Shown here: piece after piece, positions 1 through 8,773 of the stretch
How positions within the stretch are numbered: the first letter of the stretch is position 1
Layout of the letters: each line of letters begins with the position of its first letter
Origin: Streptomyces sp. CG1
GTDB taxonomy: Bacteria > Actinomycetota > Actinomycetes > Streptomycetales > Streptomycetaceae
Reading direction: 5' to 3'
DNA length: 64,000 nt
Assembly (NCBI RefSeq): GCF_041080625.1
Contig: NZ_CP163518.1
Location: 8,053,501-8,117,500 of the forward strand
The notes under the pieces: model-generated
What the model was told of the DNA's origin: nothing
The model's database searches: none
The model's input: only the letters and a program-made list of their open reading frames with translations
Program-made: the position numbers and the translations under genes

Positions 1-422
1 GTGCTGCCCGGTGAACTCACCTGCCCGCCGGTCACCACTGGGGAGGACGACGGCCCCTTACACCTATCCGCACTTCTCGGGGACACGTCTCGGGGTTCGC
101 GCATCCGGCGCCACAACGGGAGGACGTGGGTTGTCCGTTCTGCCGTCGGCGCGGCGGTTTGTGATTACGAAGACTTGTTGAACAAGTCACAGGTGCGTGT
201 AGAGGTTGATCCGGTGCCCGCCCATCGGCGAGAGTTTCGCGCAGTCCCGCCGTACGCGGGTCCGGCCGTCGTGCCCGCCCCCACGGGGCACGACGGCCGC
301 GGGACCTGTCCGGCGATTCCTTCCCACGCTCGGCTTCGCTCGCGCGGGGGACCCCATCGCCGCCGCGAGGCCCGCCTCCGGGCGGACGACGGGAACCGCC
401 GGACAGGCCCTAATGTGGCCGG
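1..422. other. No gene recognised at left edge
   Basis: An open frame covers most of this stretch on the plus strand, but its translation is low-complexity arginine/proline-rich sequence without a recognisable domain, so I do not call it. The only clear structure is a 17-base palindrome at 172-188. The rest may be the upstream control region of the DUF1697 gene or the tail of something outside the window. Confidence 0.4.
172..188. promoter_or_regulatory. 17-bp perfect palindrome, possible operator
   Basis: GACTTGTT, a central G, then AACAAGTC form a perfect odd-length palindrome. It is AT-rich compared with the surroundings and lies about 235 bases before the DUF1697 start. The size and symmetry fit a dimeric repressor site, but no regulator gene is adjacent within the window, so the partner is unknown. 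Confidence 0.4.
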
Positions 423-974
423 ATGACGACCTACGCGGTACTGCTGCGCGGAATCAACGTCGGCGGCAGCAAGAAGCTCCCCATGGCCGACCTCCGCACC
501 CTGCTCACCGGCCTCGGCCACACCGGCGTACGGACGTATCTGCAGAGCGGGCAGGCCGTCTTCACCTCCGGGCACGGCGACGAGGAGTCGCTGGCGGTGG
601 AGGTGGCCCGCGCGATCGAGGAGCGCTTCGGCTTCCGCGTCGACGTGCTCGTGCGCGACCACGCCTACCTCCGGGCGGTCGCCGAGGCCTGCCCGTTCCC
701 GGCCGCCGACCTGGAGCCCAAGCAACTGCACGTCACGTACTTCTCGGCGGCCGTCACACCGGACCGCTACGCGGACATCGACCAAGCCGCCCATCTCCCC
801 GAGGAGTTCCGGCTCGGCGACCGCTGCCTCTACCTCTACGCCCCGGACGGCCTCGGTCGCTCCAAGCTCGCGGAGGCGCTGTCCCGTCCACGCCTGACCA
901 AAGGTCTGATCGCCACGAGCCGTAACTGGAACACCGTGGTCAAGCTGGTCGAGCTGACGGCTCCGGGAGCGTGA
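423..974 (+). CDS. DUF1697 family protein
   Basis: This 183-residue protein begins MTTYAVLLRGINVGGSKKLP, the characteristic opening of DUF1697 (LRGINVGG-x-x-KLPM), followed by the conserved YLQSGQAVF segment near residue 40 in place of the usual YIQSGNVVF. The length is normal for the family, so it looks complete. No enzymatic function is established for the family; the fold is a small alpha/beta cytosolic domain. The gene stands alone on the plus strand, with about 150 bases before the next gene. Identification of the family is secure; the role is unknown. Confidence 0.85.
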   Translation: MTTYAVLLRGINVGGSKKLPMADLRTLLTGLGHTGVRTYLQSGQAVFTSGHGDEESLAVEVARAIEERFGFRVDVLVRDHAYLRAVAEACPFPAADLEPKQLHVTYFSAAVTPDRYADIDQAAHLPEEFRLGDRCLYLYAPDGLGRSKLAEALSRPRLTKGLIATSRNWNTVVKLVELTAPGA

Positions 975-1124
975 CCGAACGCTGCCCGAGGGACATGACG
1001 GACCTGCACGTCGGCCAACCTCCGTGAATCATCGGGGAGTTGGTACTCGGCGAAGTCGTCCCTGCCTCCGTGCGCGTGGATATTGGTGAAGCGCGCCGCG
1101 TACGTGTGTGCGAGGCTCTGGTCC

Positions 1125-2141
1125 ATGCGCTACATCATCATCGGGGCCGGAGCGGTCGGCGGGACCGTCGGCGGGCGGCTGGCCGAGGCCGGGCGCGAGG
1201 TCGTCCTCGTGGCACGCGGCCGGCATCTGGCGGCACTGGGGGAGCACGGGCTGCGACTGAGGGTGCCCGAGGGGGAGTTGACGTACCGGCTGCCCGCCGT
1301 CGACGGGCCAGGCCCGCTCGGCGAACTGCGCGCCGACGACGTCCTCGTCCTCGGCGTCAAGACGCAGGACACCGTGGCCGCCCTGGAGGCCTGGGCCGAG
1401 GTGCCCGTCGCGGGCGGCGGCACGGCCGCCGACCGGCTGCCGCTCGTGTGCCTGCAGAACGGCGTGGAGAGCGGCCGGCTGGCGCTGCGCCGCTTCCGGC
1501 AGGTGTACGGCGTCTGCGTCTGGCTGCCCTCGACCTTCGTGGAGCCCGGCGTCGTCTCCGCCGCCGGCACCCCGCTCACCGGCATCCTGCACCTCGGCCG
1601 CATGCCGCACGGCACCGACGACACCGCCCGTCGGATCGCCGCCGACCTGGAGGCCGCCCACTTCGAGGCGCCGGTCGTGCCGGACATCGACCGCTGGCAG
1701 TACGCCAAGCTGCTCTGGAACCTCGGTACCGCCTTCGAGGCGGTGTGCGGGCCGCCCGCCGACGAGGTGGCGCACGCTCTGCTTGCGCGCGTGCGAGCCG
1801 AAGGTGAGGCCGTGCTCGACGCGGCCGGCATCGCCCGTGCGAGCGCCGAGGAACAGCGCGCGGCCCGTGGCGACAAGGTCACCCTGGTGCCGCTGGACGG
1901 GGCCCCGCGCGGCGGCGGTTCCTCCTGGCAGTCCCTCGCCCGGGGCACCGGCACCATCGAGGCCGACTATCTCAACGGGGAGATCGTCCTCCTCGGCCGG
2001 CTGCACGGCGTGCCGACCCCGCTGAACGAACTGCTCCAGCGGCTCGCCAACCGGTTCGCACGAGAGCGCCGGGCCGCCGGGTCGCTGCCGGTCGCGGAAC
2101 TGGAACGCCTGGTGAAGGAGGCGGTGGCGGCCGCTCATTGA
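1125..2141 (+). CDS. Ketopantoate reductase-like (ApbA/PanE family) oxidoreductase
   Basis: The protein of 338 residues starts MRYIIIGAGAVGGTVGGRLA, a textbook N-terminal Rossmann dinucleotide site (GAGAVGG), and has an ApbA-type C-terminal half with the K(L)LWNL segment near residue 200 that carries the family's catalytic lysine. The frame is open upstream to a GTG at 1083, but the nucleotide-binding strand normally begins at the very N terminus, which favours the ATG at 1125. Family members reduce 2-ketopantoate to pantoate with NADPH for coenzyme A, but streptomycetes carry several paralogues of unknown substrate. The lack of other pan genes nearby leaves this one as a generic 2-dehydropantoate reductase-like enzyme. 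Confidence 0.8.
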   Translation: MRYIIIGAGAVGGTVGGRLAEAGREVVLVARGRHLAALGEHGLRLRVPEGELTYRLPAVDGPGPLGELRADDVLVLGVKTQDTVAALEAWAEVPVAGGGTAADRLPLVCLQNGVESGRLALRRFRQVYGVCVWLPSTFVEPGVVSAAGTPLTGILHLGRMPHGTDDTARRIAADLEAAHFEAPVVPDIDRWQYAKLLWNLGTAFEAVCGPPADEVAHALLARVRAEGEAVLDAAGIARASAEEQRAARGDKVTLVPLDGAPRGGGSSWQSLARGTGTIEADYLNGEIVLLGRLHGVPTPLNELLQRLANRFARERRAAGSLPVAELERLVKEAVAAAH

Positions 2142-2341
2142 CGAGCGGGCGGATACGGACGCCTAGGGGCGAACGAGGCGGTTGCGGCCTCCGAATGAGC
2201 GCTGCGCGACGTCGGCCGACGGCGCATGCCGGTTGATCTTCCGGCCGGATTGGCGTTTCGTAACCCCCGGCACCTGCGCGAGCCGCTCGCGCCGGGGCGT
2301 GCGGGGGGCACGGGAAGTGCAGCGGGAGGACGGGGGGAACG

Positions 2342-3292
2342 GTGGGCGACTTCACGGAGGATGCCGGGCGGCGGCTCGCGGCGCGGTTCGAGGCGGACCG
2401 GCCGCATCTGACCGCCGTGGCCTACCGGTTGCTCGGCTCGGCCACGGAAGCCGACGACGCTCTGCAGGAGGCCTGGCTGCGGGCCCGGGAGGCCGACCTC
2501 GACGAGGTACGGAACCTCACCGGCTGGCTGACCACGGTGGTGACCCGGGTCTGCCTCAACCTGCTGCGGGCCCGGCGCAACCGGCGCGAGGAGTTTCTCG
2601 ACGCCCAGGATGCCGCCCATGACACGCCGACGGCGGTCTCCGCCGAGGCCGGCGACCCCGCACAGGAGGCGCTGCTGGCCGACGAGGTCGGGGTCGCGCT
2701 GCTGGTCGTCCTCGACACCCTGACCCCGGCCGAGCGGGTCGCCTTCGTGCTGCACGACATGTTCGCCGTGCCCTTCGAGGAGATCGCCCCGCTGGTCGAG
2801 CGGACCCCGGCCGCCACCCGGCAGCTGGCCAGCCGGGCCCGCCGCCGCGTCCAGGGCCGGCCGCCCGCGCCCGCCGCCGACGCCGTACGCAGGCGCCGGG
2901 CCGTGGAGGCGTTCCTGGCCGCCACCCGTGGCGGTGACTTCACGGCCCTGGTCGCCCTGCTCGACCCGGACGTGGTGCTGCACGCCGACGCACTGGTCGT
3001 GCCCACGCCCGCACCGATCACCGTACGGGGCGCAGAGCCCGTCGCCCAGGGCGCCATGGCGGCCATGGCCCGCGCCCAGGTCACCGGACTCGCCCTGCTG
3101 GACGGCGAGTTCGGCCTGGTCATGGCACCGAACGGGCGGCCGCCCCTGGTGCTGGCCTTCGCCTTCGGCACGGACGGCCGGATCACCCGGATCGACGTCG
3201 TGGCCGAGCCGGAACGCCTGCGCGCGACGGAGATCGCGGTCGTGGACCCGGCGCGGGAGGGAACAGGCGGGCCCGGCGAAGTGGACCACTGA
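2342..3292 (+). CDS. ECF-type sigma factor with SnoaL-like C-terminal extension
   Basis: This 316-residue protein has a sigma-70 region 2 (about residues 10-80: [26 protein letters not shown]) and a region 4 (about 110-165: [23 protein letters not shown]), then a C-terminal domain from about residue 180 to the end resembling the SnoaL/NTF2-like fold ([27 protein letters not shown]). This is the SigJ-type ECF layout, where the extra domain controls activity in place of a separate anti-sigma factor. No anti-sigma gene is adjacent, in keeping with that. The start is a GTG. A short gap and the same direction suggest it could read into the next gene, a mycothiol-linked reductase, hinting at a redox or stress role by inference only. 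Confidence 0.85.
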   Translation: MGDFTEDAGRRLAARFEADRPHLTAVAYRLLGSATEADDALQEAWLRAREADLDEVRNLTGWLTTVVTRVCLNLLRARRNRREEFLDAQDAAHDTPTAVSAEAGDPAQEALLADEVGVALLVVLDTLTPAERVAFVLHDMFAVPFEEIAPLVERTPAATRQLASRARRRVQGRPPAPAADAVRRRRAVEAFLAATRGGDFTALVALLDPDVVLHADALVVPTPAPITVRGAEPVAQGAMAAMARAQVTGLALLDGEFGLVMAPNGRPPLVLAFAFGTDGRITRIDVVAEPERLRATEIAVVDPAREGTGGPGEVDH

Positions 3293-3347
3293 TCCGGGAA
3301 CGGATTGGGCCGGGACACTGCACCACTGTGCGGCTAGCGTTGCCGTC

Positions 3348-3983
3348 ATGACGTACCGCGATACCGCCGCCGAGTCCGCCCCGACCCGCGTCGACTTCTT
3401 CTTCGACCCGGCCTGCCCCTTCGCCTGGATCACCTCCCGCTGGATCCTGGAGGTCGAGCACCTGCGCCCGCTCGACCTCCGGTTCCGGGCGATGAGCCTC
3501 TACCTGCACAATGAAGGCAATGAACTTCCCGACTGGTACCGGGACTTGGTGGACCGCTCGATCGGTCCGGTGCGGGTCGCCGTGGCCGCCGCCGAACGGC
3601 ACGGCGAGAAGGTGCTGCGCGACCTCTACACCGCGTTCGGCACCCGGATCCACGAACGCGGGATCAAGGACTTCGACCAGGTGATCGCCGAGTCACTGGC
3701 CGAACTCGGGCTGCCCGCCGGCTTGTCGGACGCCGCCCACGATCCGTCGTACGACGACGCGGTGCGCCGCAGCCACGAGGCCGGCGCCGAGCCGGAGTCG
3801 GGCGGCTATGTGGGCACGCCGACCATCCATGTCGACGGCACGGTGTGGTTCGGGCCCGTGCTGCGCGCCATTCCGCGCGGCGCCGAGGCGGCCGAACTCT
3901 TCGACAGCTTCCGGGTGTTGGCCCGCCACCCCGACCTCTTCGAACTCAAGCGCACCCGCACCGGCGCCCTCCGCTTCGACTGA
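3348..3983 (+). CDS. Mycothiol-dependent nitroreductase-like DsbA-fold protein
   Basis: The 211-residue protein carries a thioredoxin/DsbA-like active site early on ([16 protein letters not shown], residues about 18-33) and the cis-proline strand segment GTPTIHVDG near residue 160. It matches the actinobacterial family of the mycothiol-dependent reductase Rv2466c. The active-site second cysteine of Rv2466c (CPWC) is replaced here by alanine (CPFA), so this is a monothiol form. The ATG at 3348 is chosen because the family begins shortly before the first beta strand, although the frame is open much further upstream through the sigma factor gene. It probably acts in the cytosol on thiol or nitro compounds with mycothiol as the reductant. 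Confidence 0.8.
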   Translation: MTYRDTAAESAPTRVDFFFDPACPFAWITSRWILEVEHLRPLDLRFRAMSLYLHNEGNELPDWYRDLVDRSIGPVRVAVAAAERHGEKVLRDLYTAFGTRIHERGIKDFDQVIAESLAELGLPAGLSDAAHDPSYDDAVRRSHEAGAEPESGGYVGTPTIHVDGTVWFGPVLRAIPRGAEAAELFDSFRVLARHPDLFELKRTRTGALRFD

Positions 3984-4620
3984 CCAGGAAGCCCACTGGC
4001 TGATAAGCGCCCCTCACGCACGCCGCGTTCGCGGATCGTGTGACACACGGGCCGCGACCGGCGCAGAACGAAAAGCCGCCGCGGTCCGACGTCACAGGGG
4101 AGCGCCGGACCCGGCGGCCCCCTCTATCACGCGTCCGGCCTCCGGGGCCAGCGGTCTTTGAACTTCGCGACAAGCCCTGGGGGGCGTCCCTAGGGTGAAG
4201 CGCATGGACGGCCGGAGAGGGGGCGGTTGAGCGTGGCGGGCAACACGGGCAAGGCGTCATCGGCGGTGCCACCACACCCCGCGGACGCGGTGCCCCGGCA
4301 CCCGGCCCGGCGCTCCTCCGCTTCCCTGGCACCCGGCTCGCCGCCCAAGCCCGGCACCGGCCTCGTCGCCCGCGCCGGGCACTCGCGTGTGACCGGTGTC
4401 CGGGGCCTGGTCAACGGACCCCGATCACCCGGATGGGTGGCGATTTTCGGCCCACTTCGCGCCATCGTGGCTGCCCGGGCCCTCGTCTGCCCCGAAGCGG
4501 CCCGCAGGCGCGCGGAACGACGTCTCACGCACCCCCGCGACGCCGGTAACGTCAGTGCCGTCCCTGAACCCCAACTCAGCTCCCCCCACGGCTCTTTGGA
4601 GCCCGAAGCAAGGACAGGAC
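3984..4620. other. 637-bp gap without a recognisable gene
   Basis: Open frames exist on both strands, but none gives a recognisable protein or a convincing ribosome site. The segment is GC-rich with no obvious hairpin. It presumably contains the promoter of the small gene at 4621. Confidence 0.5.
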
Positions 4621-4917
4621 ATGACCACCTACAACTACGGTGACCACGGACCCCTCGGTCACGGCCACGGCACACCGGACCTGGAAACCCTCACGCTCGT
4701 CGCGGACCGGCTCACCGAGGCACTGCGCGCCGAGTACCCGGGGCTCACCGAGCACGGCCAGGTCATCCAGGACGCCCTGGCGGAGTCCGCCGACGACGGG
4801 CTGCCGCCCAACCGCGGCCGGATCCGCACCGCGCTGGAGGCGGTCGCCATCGCGGCGAGCGCCGGCACAGGCAGCCTCACCTTCACCCGGCAGCTGATGC
4901 ACGCCTTCGATCTGTGA
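4621..4917 (+). CDS. Conserved small hypothetical protein
   Basis: This is a 98-residue acidic protein. After a glycine/histidine-rich start (HGPLGHGHG) come amphipathic helices (LTLVADRLTEALRAEYPGL). The ATG at 4621 follows an AGGAC-like ribosome site. The frame is open far upstream, but the translation there is low-complexity. I do not recognise a characterised family; composition and codon use look like a genuine gene. It stands alone before the convergent sulfur operon. Confidence 0.6.
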   Translation: MTTYNYGDHGPLGHGHGTPDLETLTLVADRLTEALRAEYPGLTEHGQVIQDALAESADDGLPPNRGRIRTALEAVAIAASAGTGSLTFTRQLMHAFDL

Positions 4918-4996
4918 GCCCTGCGCCACCGCCTCCCGGGATCAGCTCCGTGGTGGTTTCCGGCGCATTGCCTCTGTGCTGTGCCGCGCGGCGGAT

Positions 4997-5734
4997 TCAG
5001 GCGCCGACAGCGACCGGAAGTGACTCGGCGGCCTCGGCATAACGTTCGAGCACCACTCGCGCCACCTCGGGCGCCGGCCCGAGCACGTCCGCCAGTGCGT
5101 CCGCCCCGGCCGCGCCCCGTGCGATGCGGTCCGGGAGGAAGCCGGGAGCCAGGACGTACGGTGCGACGGCTACGCGCTCGCAGCCGAGGGCGCGCAGCTC
5201 GGCCACGGCGTCCTCGGTGCGGGGCAGGGATGCGGAGGCGAACGCAGGCCGCACGGCGCACCAACCGGTGTGCCACCACTCCCGCGCGATATCGGCGATC
5301 ACTGCGATCGCCTCCGGGTCGGAGGACCCCGCCGAGGCCAGCACGACCCCGGTCGAGGACTTGTCGGCGGGCGTCAGCCCCGCCTCGTACAGCCGCCGTT
5401 CCAGCGCCGACAGCAGCAGCGGGGACGGGCCGAGCACATCCGCCTGCCGGATCCGCAGCCGCGCCGGCGCCTCCCGCAGCAGGGCCGGGATGTCGGCCTT
5501 GGCGTGGAAGGCGCGGGTCAGCAGCAGCGGCAGGGCGACGACATCCCGCACGCCCTGCGCCGCGAGCGACTCCAGCACCCCGTGCACGGACGGGACGTTG
5601 AAGTCCAGGAAGCCGGTCTCCACGCGCAGCCCCGGCCGCTGCGACCGTACCCGCTCCACCAGGGCGTGCACGGTCGCCGCGTGCCGTGGGTCACGGCTGC
5701 CGTGGGCGATGACGAGGAGAACCGGACGGTGCAT
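4997..5734 (-). CDS. Sirohydrochlorin chelatase (CbiX-type)
   Basis: At 245 residues this matches the CbiX/SirB class II chelatases. The N-terminal half has the metal-binding histidine motif VIAHGSRDPRHA (about residue 7) and the second histidine in LTRAFHAKADIPALL (about residue 75). The second half repeats the fold in degenerate form. Family enzymes insert iron or cobalt into sirohydrochlorin. As the last gene of the sulfur-assimilation operon, 7 bases after the permease gene, its likely task is to provide siroheme for the sulfite reductase encoded at the operon's start. Confidence 0.85.
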   Translation of the reverse strand: MHRPVLLVIAHGSRDPRHAATVHALVERVRSQRPGLRVETGFLDFNVPSVHGVLESLAAQGVRDVVALPLLLTRAFHAKADIPALLREAPARLRIRQADVLGPSPLLLSALERRLYEAGLTPADKSSTGVVLASAGSSDPEAIAVIADIAREWWHTGWCAVRPAFASASLPRTEDAVAELRALGCERVAVAPYVLAPGFLPDRIARGAAGADALADVLGPAPEVARVVLERYAEAAESLPVAVGA

Positions 5735-5741
5735 ACGTGCC

Positions 5742-6626
5742 TCAGCCCTTCACCAGCAGGCCACGGCTGCGCAGCACCCACCGCTCCAGTGGGCTGAAGA
5801 TCAGCAGGTCGATGGCGATGCCGACGAACAGGATCAGGAAGATCGCCTCGAACACCATGGACATGGAGCTGGCGTTACGACCGTTCTCCAGCAGCGCGCC
5901 CAGACCGAGGCCCAGGTCGGGGGAGGAGGCGATGATCTCCGCGGCCATCAGCGAACGCCAGGAGAAGGCCCAGCCCTGCTTCAGACCCGCCAGATAGCCC
6001 GGCAGCGCGGCCGGCAGCACGATGTGCCAGGCACCCTTCAGCCCGGTCGCGCCCATCGTGCGGCCCGCCCGCAGAAACAGCGGCGGAACCTGGTCGATGC
6101 CGGAGACCAGGCCGTTGGCGATGGAGGGGACGGCGCCGAGCAGGATCACCGCGTACATCATCGAGTTGTTCAGGCCCAGCCAGATCACCGCGGGCGGCAC
6201 CCATGCCACCGACGGCAGCGACTGCAGACCGGAGAGCACCGGTCCGATCGCCGCGCGCACGAACTTCACCCGGGCCACCAGCAGGCCCAGCGGGGTGCCG
6301 ATGGCCAGCGCGAACAGGAAGCCCAGCAGACCGCGCGAGACGCTCGTCCAGATGTAGCCGAGCAGCGTGCCCTGCAGCCAGGCGGACTTGAACTCGCCGG
6401 CGACGTCGGCGGGCGACGGCAGCTTCGTCGGATCACCGACGATCTTGAAGGAGATCAGCGCCTGCCACACCGCAAGCACCACCAGCGTGGCGACGATCGG
6501 CGGCAGGATCTTGTCGGCGAAGGTCTGCCGGAAGGGCGTCCGGCCGGTGACGGCGGTCTCCAGAGCGTCCAGGCCCGCCTCGACGCTTCCCGCGTCCGCG
6601 GGGGTCTTCGTCTCAGTGCTGGCCAT
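5742..6626 (-). CDS. ABC transporter permease, sulfonate/taurine type
   Basis: The 294-residue membrane protein has about six hydrophobic segments and the BPD_transp_1 coupling motif region (AEIIASSPDLGLGLGALLENG). It belongs to the SsuC/TauC group. The ATG at 6626 overlaps the end of the ATPase gene by 14 bases, which supports that start over the one at 6644. With the neighbouring ATPase and lipoprotein genes it forms one importer for sulfonates or sulfate esters. Because it sits inside the cys operon, sulfate or a related anion is an equally fair substrate guess. Confidence 0.85.
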   Translation of the reverse strand: MASTETKTPADAGSVEAGLDALETAVTGRTPFRQTFADKILPPIVATLVVLAVWQALISFKIVGDPTKLPSPADVAGEFKSAWLQGTLLGYIWTSVSRGLLGFLFALAIGTPLGLLVARVKFVRAAIGPVLSGLQSLPSVAWVPPAVIWLGLNNSMMYAVILLGAVPSIANGLVSGIDQVPPLFLRAGRTMGATGLKGAWHIVLPAALPGYLAGLKQGWAFSWRSLMAAEIIASSPDLGLGLGALLENGRNASSMSMVFEAIFLILFVGIAIDLLIFSPLERWVLRSRGLLVKG

Positions 6627-7392
6627 GGCGGCGGATCTCCCCACGCAGTACTTCGGTGATCTCGAGGGACAGTTCGGCGACCGGCGCGTCCTCGATGCGC
6701 CGCGGCTGCGGGATGTCCACCTGCCACTCGCGCGCCACCCGGCCCGGCCGGGACGACAGCAGTACGACCCGCTGGGCGAGCCGGACCGCCTCGCGCACGT
6801 TGTGCGTGACGAACAGCACGGACAGGCCCGTCTCTTCCCAGATCCGGGTCAGTTCGTCGTGCAGCAGGTCACGGGTGATGGCGTCCAGCGCGGCGAACGG
6901 CTCGTCCATCAGCAGCAGCTGGCTGTCCTGGGCGAGTGCGCGGGCCATCGCCACACGCTGGCGCATACCGCCGGACAGCTCGTGCACCCGCTTGCCGTAC
7001 GCGCCCTGCAGCCGCACGAGTTCGAGGAGGCGCTCGGCCCGCTCGCGCCGCTCGTTCTTGGGAACCGCCCGGAGTTTCAGGGCGAGTTCGATGTTCTTGC
7101 CCGCGGTCAGCCACGGGAACAGGGCGTGCTCCTGGAACATCAGAGCCGGTCGCCCGTTGGTCGTGATGCTGCCGGCGGAGGGCCGGTCGAGCCCCGCCAC
7201 CAGGTTCAGCAGGGTCGACTTGCCGCAGCCCGAGGCCCCCAGGAGGGTGACGAACTCGCCCGGCGCGACATCGAGGCTGATGTCGTCCAGGACGAGCTGC
7301 TGCCCGCCGGGTCCCGGAAAGGACTTCGAGATGTGCTCGATGCGCGCCGCGTGATCTACGGACTCGGCGGCCTTGGCGAAGGTCGTGGCCAT
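6613..7392 (-). CDS. ABC transporter ATP-binding protein, SsuB/TauB type
   Basis: This 259-residue ATPase shows Walker A GASGCGKST (about residue 48), the Q loop, signature LSGGMRQR (about 137), Walker B LLLMDEPFAALD (about 157) and the switch histidine in FVTHNV. The ATG at 7392 is preceded by AGGAGG at a spacing of 7 and is preferred over an ATG at 7416. It energises import through the permease encoded directly downstream, with which it overlaps by 14 bases. Confidence 0.9.
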   Translation of the reverse strand: MATTFAKAAESVDHAARIEHISKSFPGPGGQQLVLDDISLDVAPGEFVTLLGASGCGKSTLLNLVAGLDRPSAGSITTNGRPALMFQEHALFPWLTAGKNIELALKLRAVPKNERRERAERLLELVRLQGAYGKRVHELSGGMRQRVAMARALAQDSQLLLMDEPFAALDAITRDLLHDELTRIWEETGLSVLFVTHNVREAVRLAQRVVLLSSRPGRVAREWQVDIPQPRRIEDAPVAELSLEITEVLRGEIRRHGQH

Positions 7393-7428
7393 GGTCGTCA
7401 CCTCCTGGGAACTCATCGGCTACGGGGG

Positions 7429-8538
7429 CTATTTGACGCCGAGACCGGCGTCGCTGACGGTGGGGCGGCCCTCGGCCTCGAGGACCTGGTTCAGGAGGGT
7501 GAGGTCATAGATGCCGTCCAGCTTCGGCTGGTCCAGCAGGCCGGTCCTGACCGCGTGCTGCGCCTCGGTGTCCAGGGTGGCGGCCAGCGGGTCGTCGGTG
7601 AACTGGACCGACTTCCACGCCGGGTCGAGGACCTTCGCGGGCAGTGCCTTGCCCGAGTCCTCCGCCAGCTGCTTGTTCGCGGCGGCCTTGGCCGCGTCCG
7701 GGTTGGCGTTGATCCACTTGTTGGTCTCGACCGAGGCCTTCAGGACCGCCTCGACGGCCTTCGGGTGCTGCTTCAGGAAGTCCTGCCGCACGATGATGTT
7801 CGTGATCACGAACTTCTTGTCCGGCCACAGCGACGACTCGTCCAGCAGCACCTTGCCGCCCTCGGCGACCAGCTTCGACGCGGTCGGCTCCGGCACCCAG
7901 GCACCGTCGACGGAGCCGGACTTGAATGCGTCCGGGGTCACCTTGTTGTCGGTGCGGACGACCGACACATCGCCCTTGCCGCTCTGTGCGTCGACCTTCC
8001 AGCCCTGCGAGGAGATCCAGTTGAGGAACGCCACGTCCTGCGTGTTGCCCAGCTGCGGGGTCGCGATCTTCTTGCCCTTGACGTCCTTCAGGGACGTGAT
8101 CTTCTTCGGGTCGACGACCAGCTTCACGCCGCCGGACGCCGAACCGCCGATGATGCGCAGGCTCTTGCCGTCGGACTTGGTGTAGCCGTTGATCGCCGGG
8201 GAGGGGCCGATCCAGCCGATGTCGATGGCGCCCGAGTTGAGGGCCTCGATCTCGGACGGGCCCGCGTTGAAGAGCTGGTACCTGGGCTGGGTGGCACCCA
8301 GTTCCTTCTGGAAGATGCCCTGCTCACGGCCGACCAGTGCGGTCGCGTGGGTCAGGTTCCCGAAGTAGCCGATCTTGACGGAGTCGAGTCCGTCGATCTT
8401 CTTGGCCCCGGCGGCCACCTTGGCGGAGTCGTCGTTCTTGGACTGGGACCCGTAGCCGCAGGCTGCGAGTGTGAGCAGGGGGAGTGCGGCGAGCGCGGCT
8501 ATGCCACGGCGGATGAGCCTTGAGCGGTTGGCAGGCAC
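7429..8538 (-). CDS. ABC transporter substrate-binding lipoprotein (sulfonate type)
   Basis: The 369-residue protein starts with a lipoprotein signal ending in the lipobox LTLAAC, so it is anchored outside the membrane. The body matches the SsuA/TauA-like periplasmic-binding superfamily (KIGYFGNLTHATALVGREQGIF, DVAFLNWI and similar). The GTG at 8538 follows a GAGG ribosome site; a further in-frame ATG exists at 8571. The gene lies 235 bases after cysN and just before the transporter ATPase gene, so it supplies the binding component of the importer in the sulfur operon. Confidence 0.85.
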   Translation of the reverse strand: MPANRSRLIRRGIAALAALPLLTLAACGYGSQSKNDDSAKVAAGAKKIDGLDSVKIGYFGNLTHATALVGREQGIFQKELGATQPRYQLFNAGPSEIEALNSGAIDIGWIGPSPAINGYTKSDGKSLRIIGGSASGGVKLVVDPKKITSLKDVKGKKIATPQLGNTQDVAFLNWISSQGWKVDAQSGKGDVSVVRTDNKVTPDAFKSGSVDGAWVPEPTASKLVAEGGKVLLDESSLWPDKKFVITNIIVRQDFLKQHPKAVEAVLKASVETNKWINANPDAAKAAANKQLAEDSGKALPAKVLDPAWKSVQFTDDPLAATLDTEAQHAVRTGLLDQPKLDGIYDLTLLNQVLEAEGRPTVSDAGLGVK

Positions 8539-8666
8539 GGGAGGCGTTCCTCTCGTTGGCCCGGCGGTCACGGTCTCTCAGGTCGTGGCCGGGAGTTCGG
8601 CAAAGGGTCTTCGTCGCAACCGGGACGTCGGGTGGGGGGTGAGGGCGCGCAAGCGGTGCGCGTACG

Positions 8667-8771
8667 TCAGCGCACACATCGTGCGACCCCGCCCTGCCCG
8701 CTGCCGAGGGCGCCGCTGCCGATGCGGCCGCCCTCCTTCGCGAACGTCGAGTAGACGTCGGTCGTCGTCAT
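8667..8771 (-). CDS. Possible 34-residue ORF between cysN and the binding-protein gene
   Basis: An ATG two bases after the cysN stop opens a 34-codon frame (beginning MTTTDVYSTFAKEGGRIGSG) that ends at 8667. The immediate spacing suggests coupling to cysN, and the first part has normal Streptomyces codon use. I recognise no family. It may be a real small protein, a remnant of a longer gene or chance. Confidence 0.3.
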   Translation of the reverse strand: MTTTDVYSTFAKEGGRIGSGALGSGQGGVARCVR

Positions 8772-8773
8772 GG

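Noticed and set aside
1029..2138. Long leftward open frame opposite the ketopantoate-reductase-like gene
   Set aside because: Translation is low-complexity Gly/Arg/Gln-rich, as expected for the antisense of a GC-rich gene, and the plus-strand protein has a clear Rossmann motif.
4158..4196. TTGAAC and TAGGGT as a promoter for the small gene at 4621
   Set aside because: The spacing is 27 bases, too long for a normal promoter.
6367..8523. 718-codon rightward open frame across the sulfonate transporter genes
   Set aside because: It is the antisense shadow of two well-supported leftward transporter genes; no recognisable domain.
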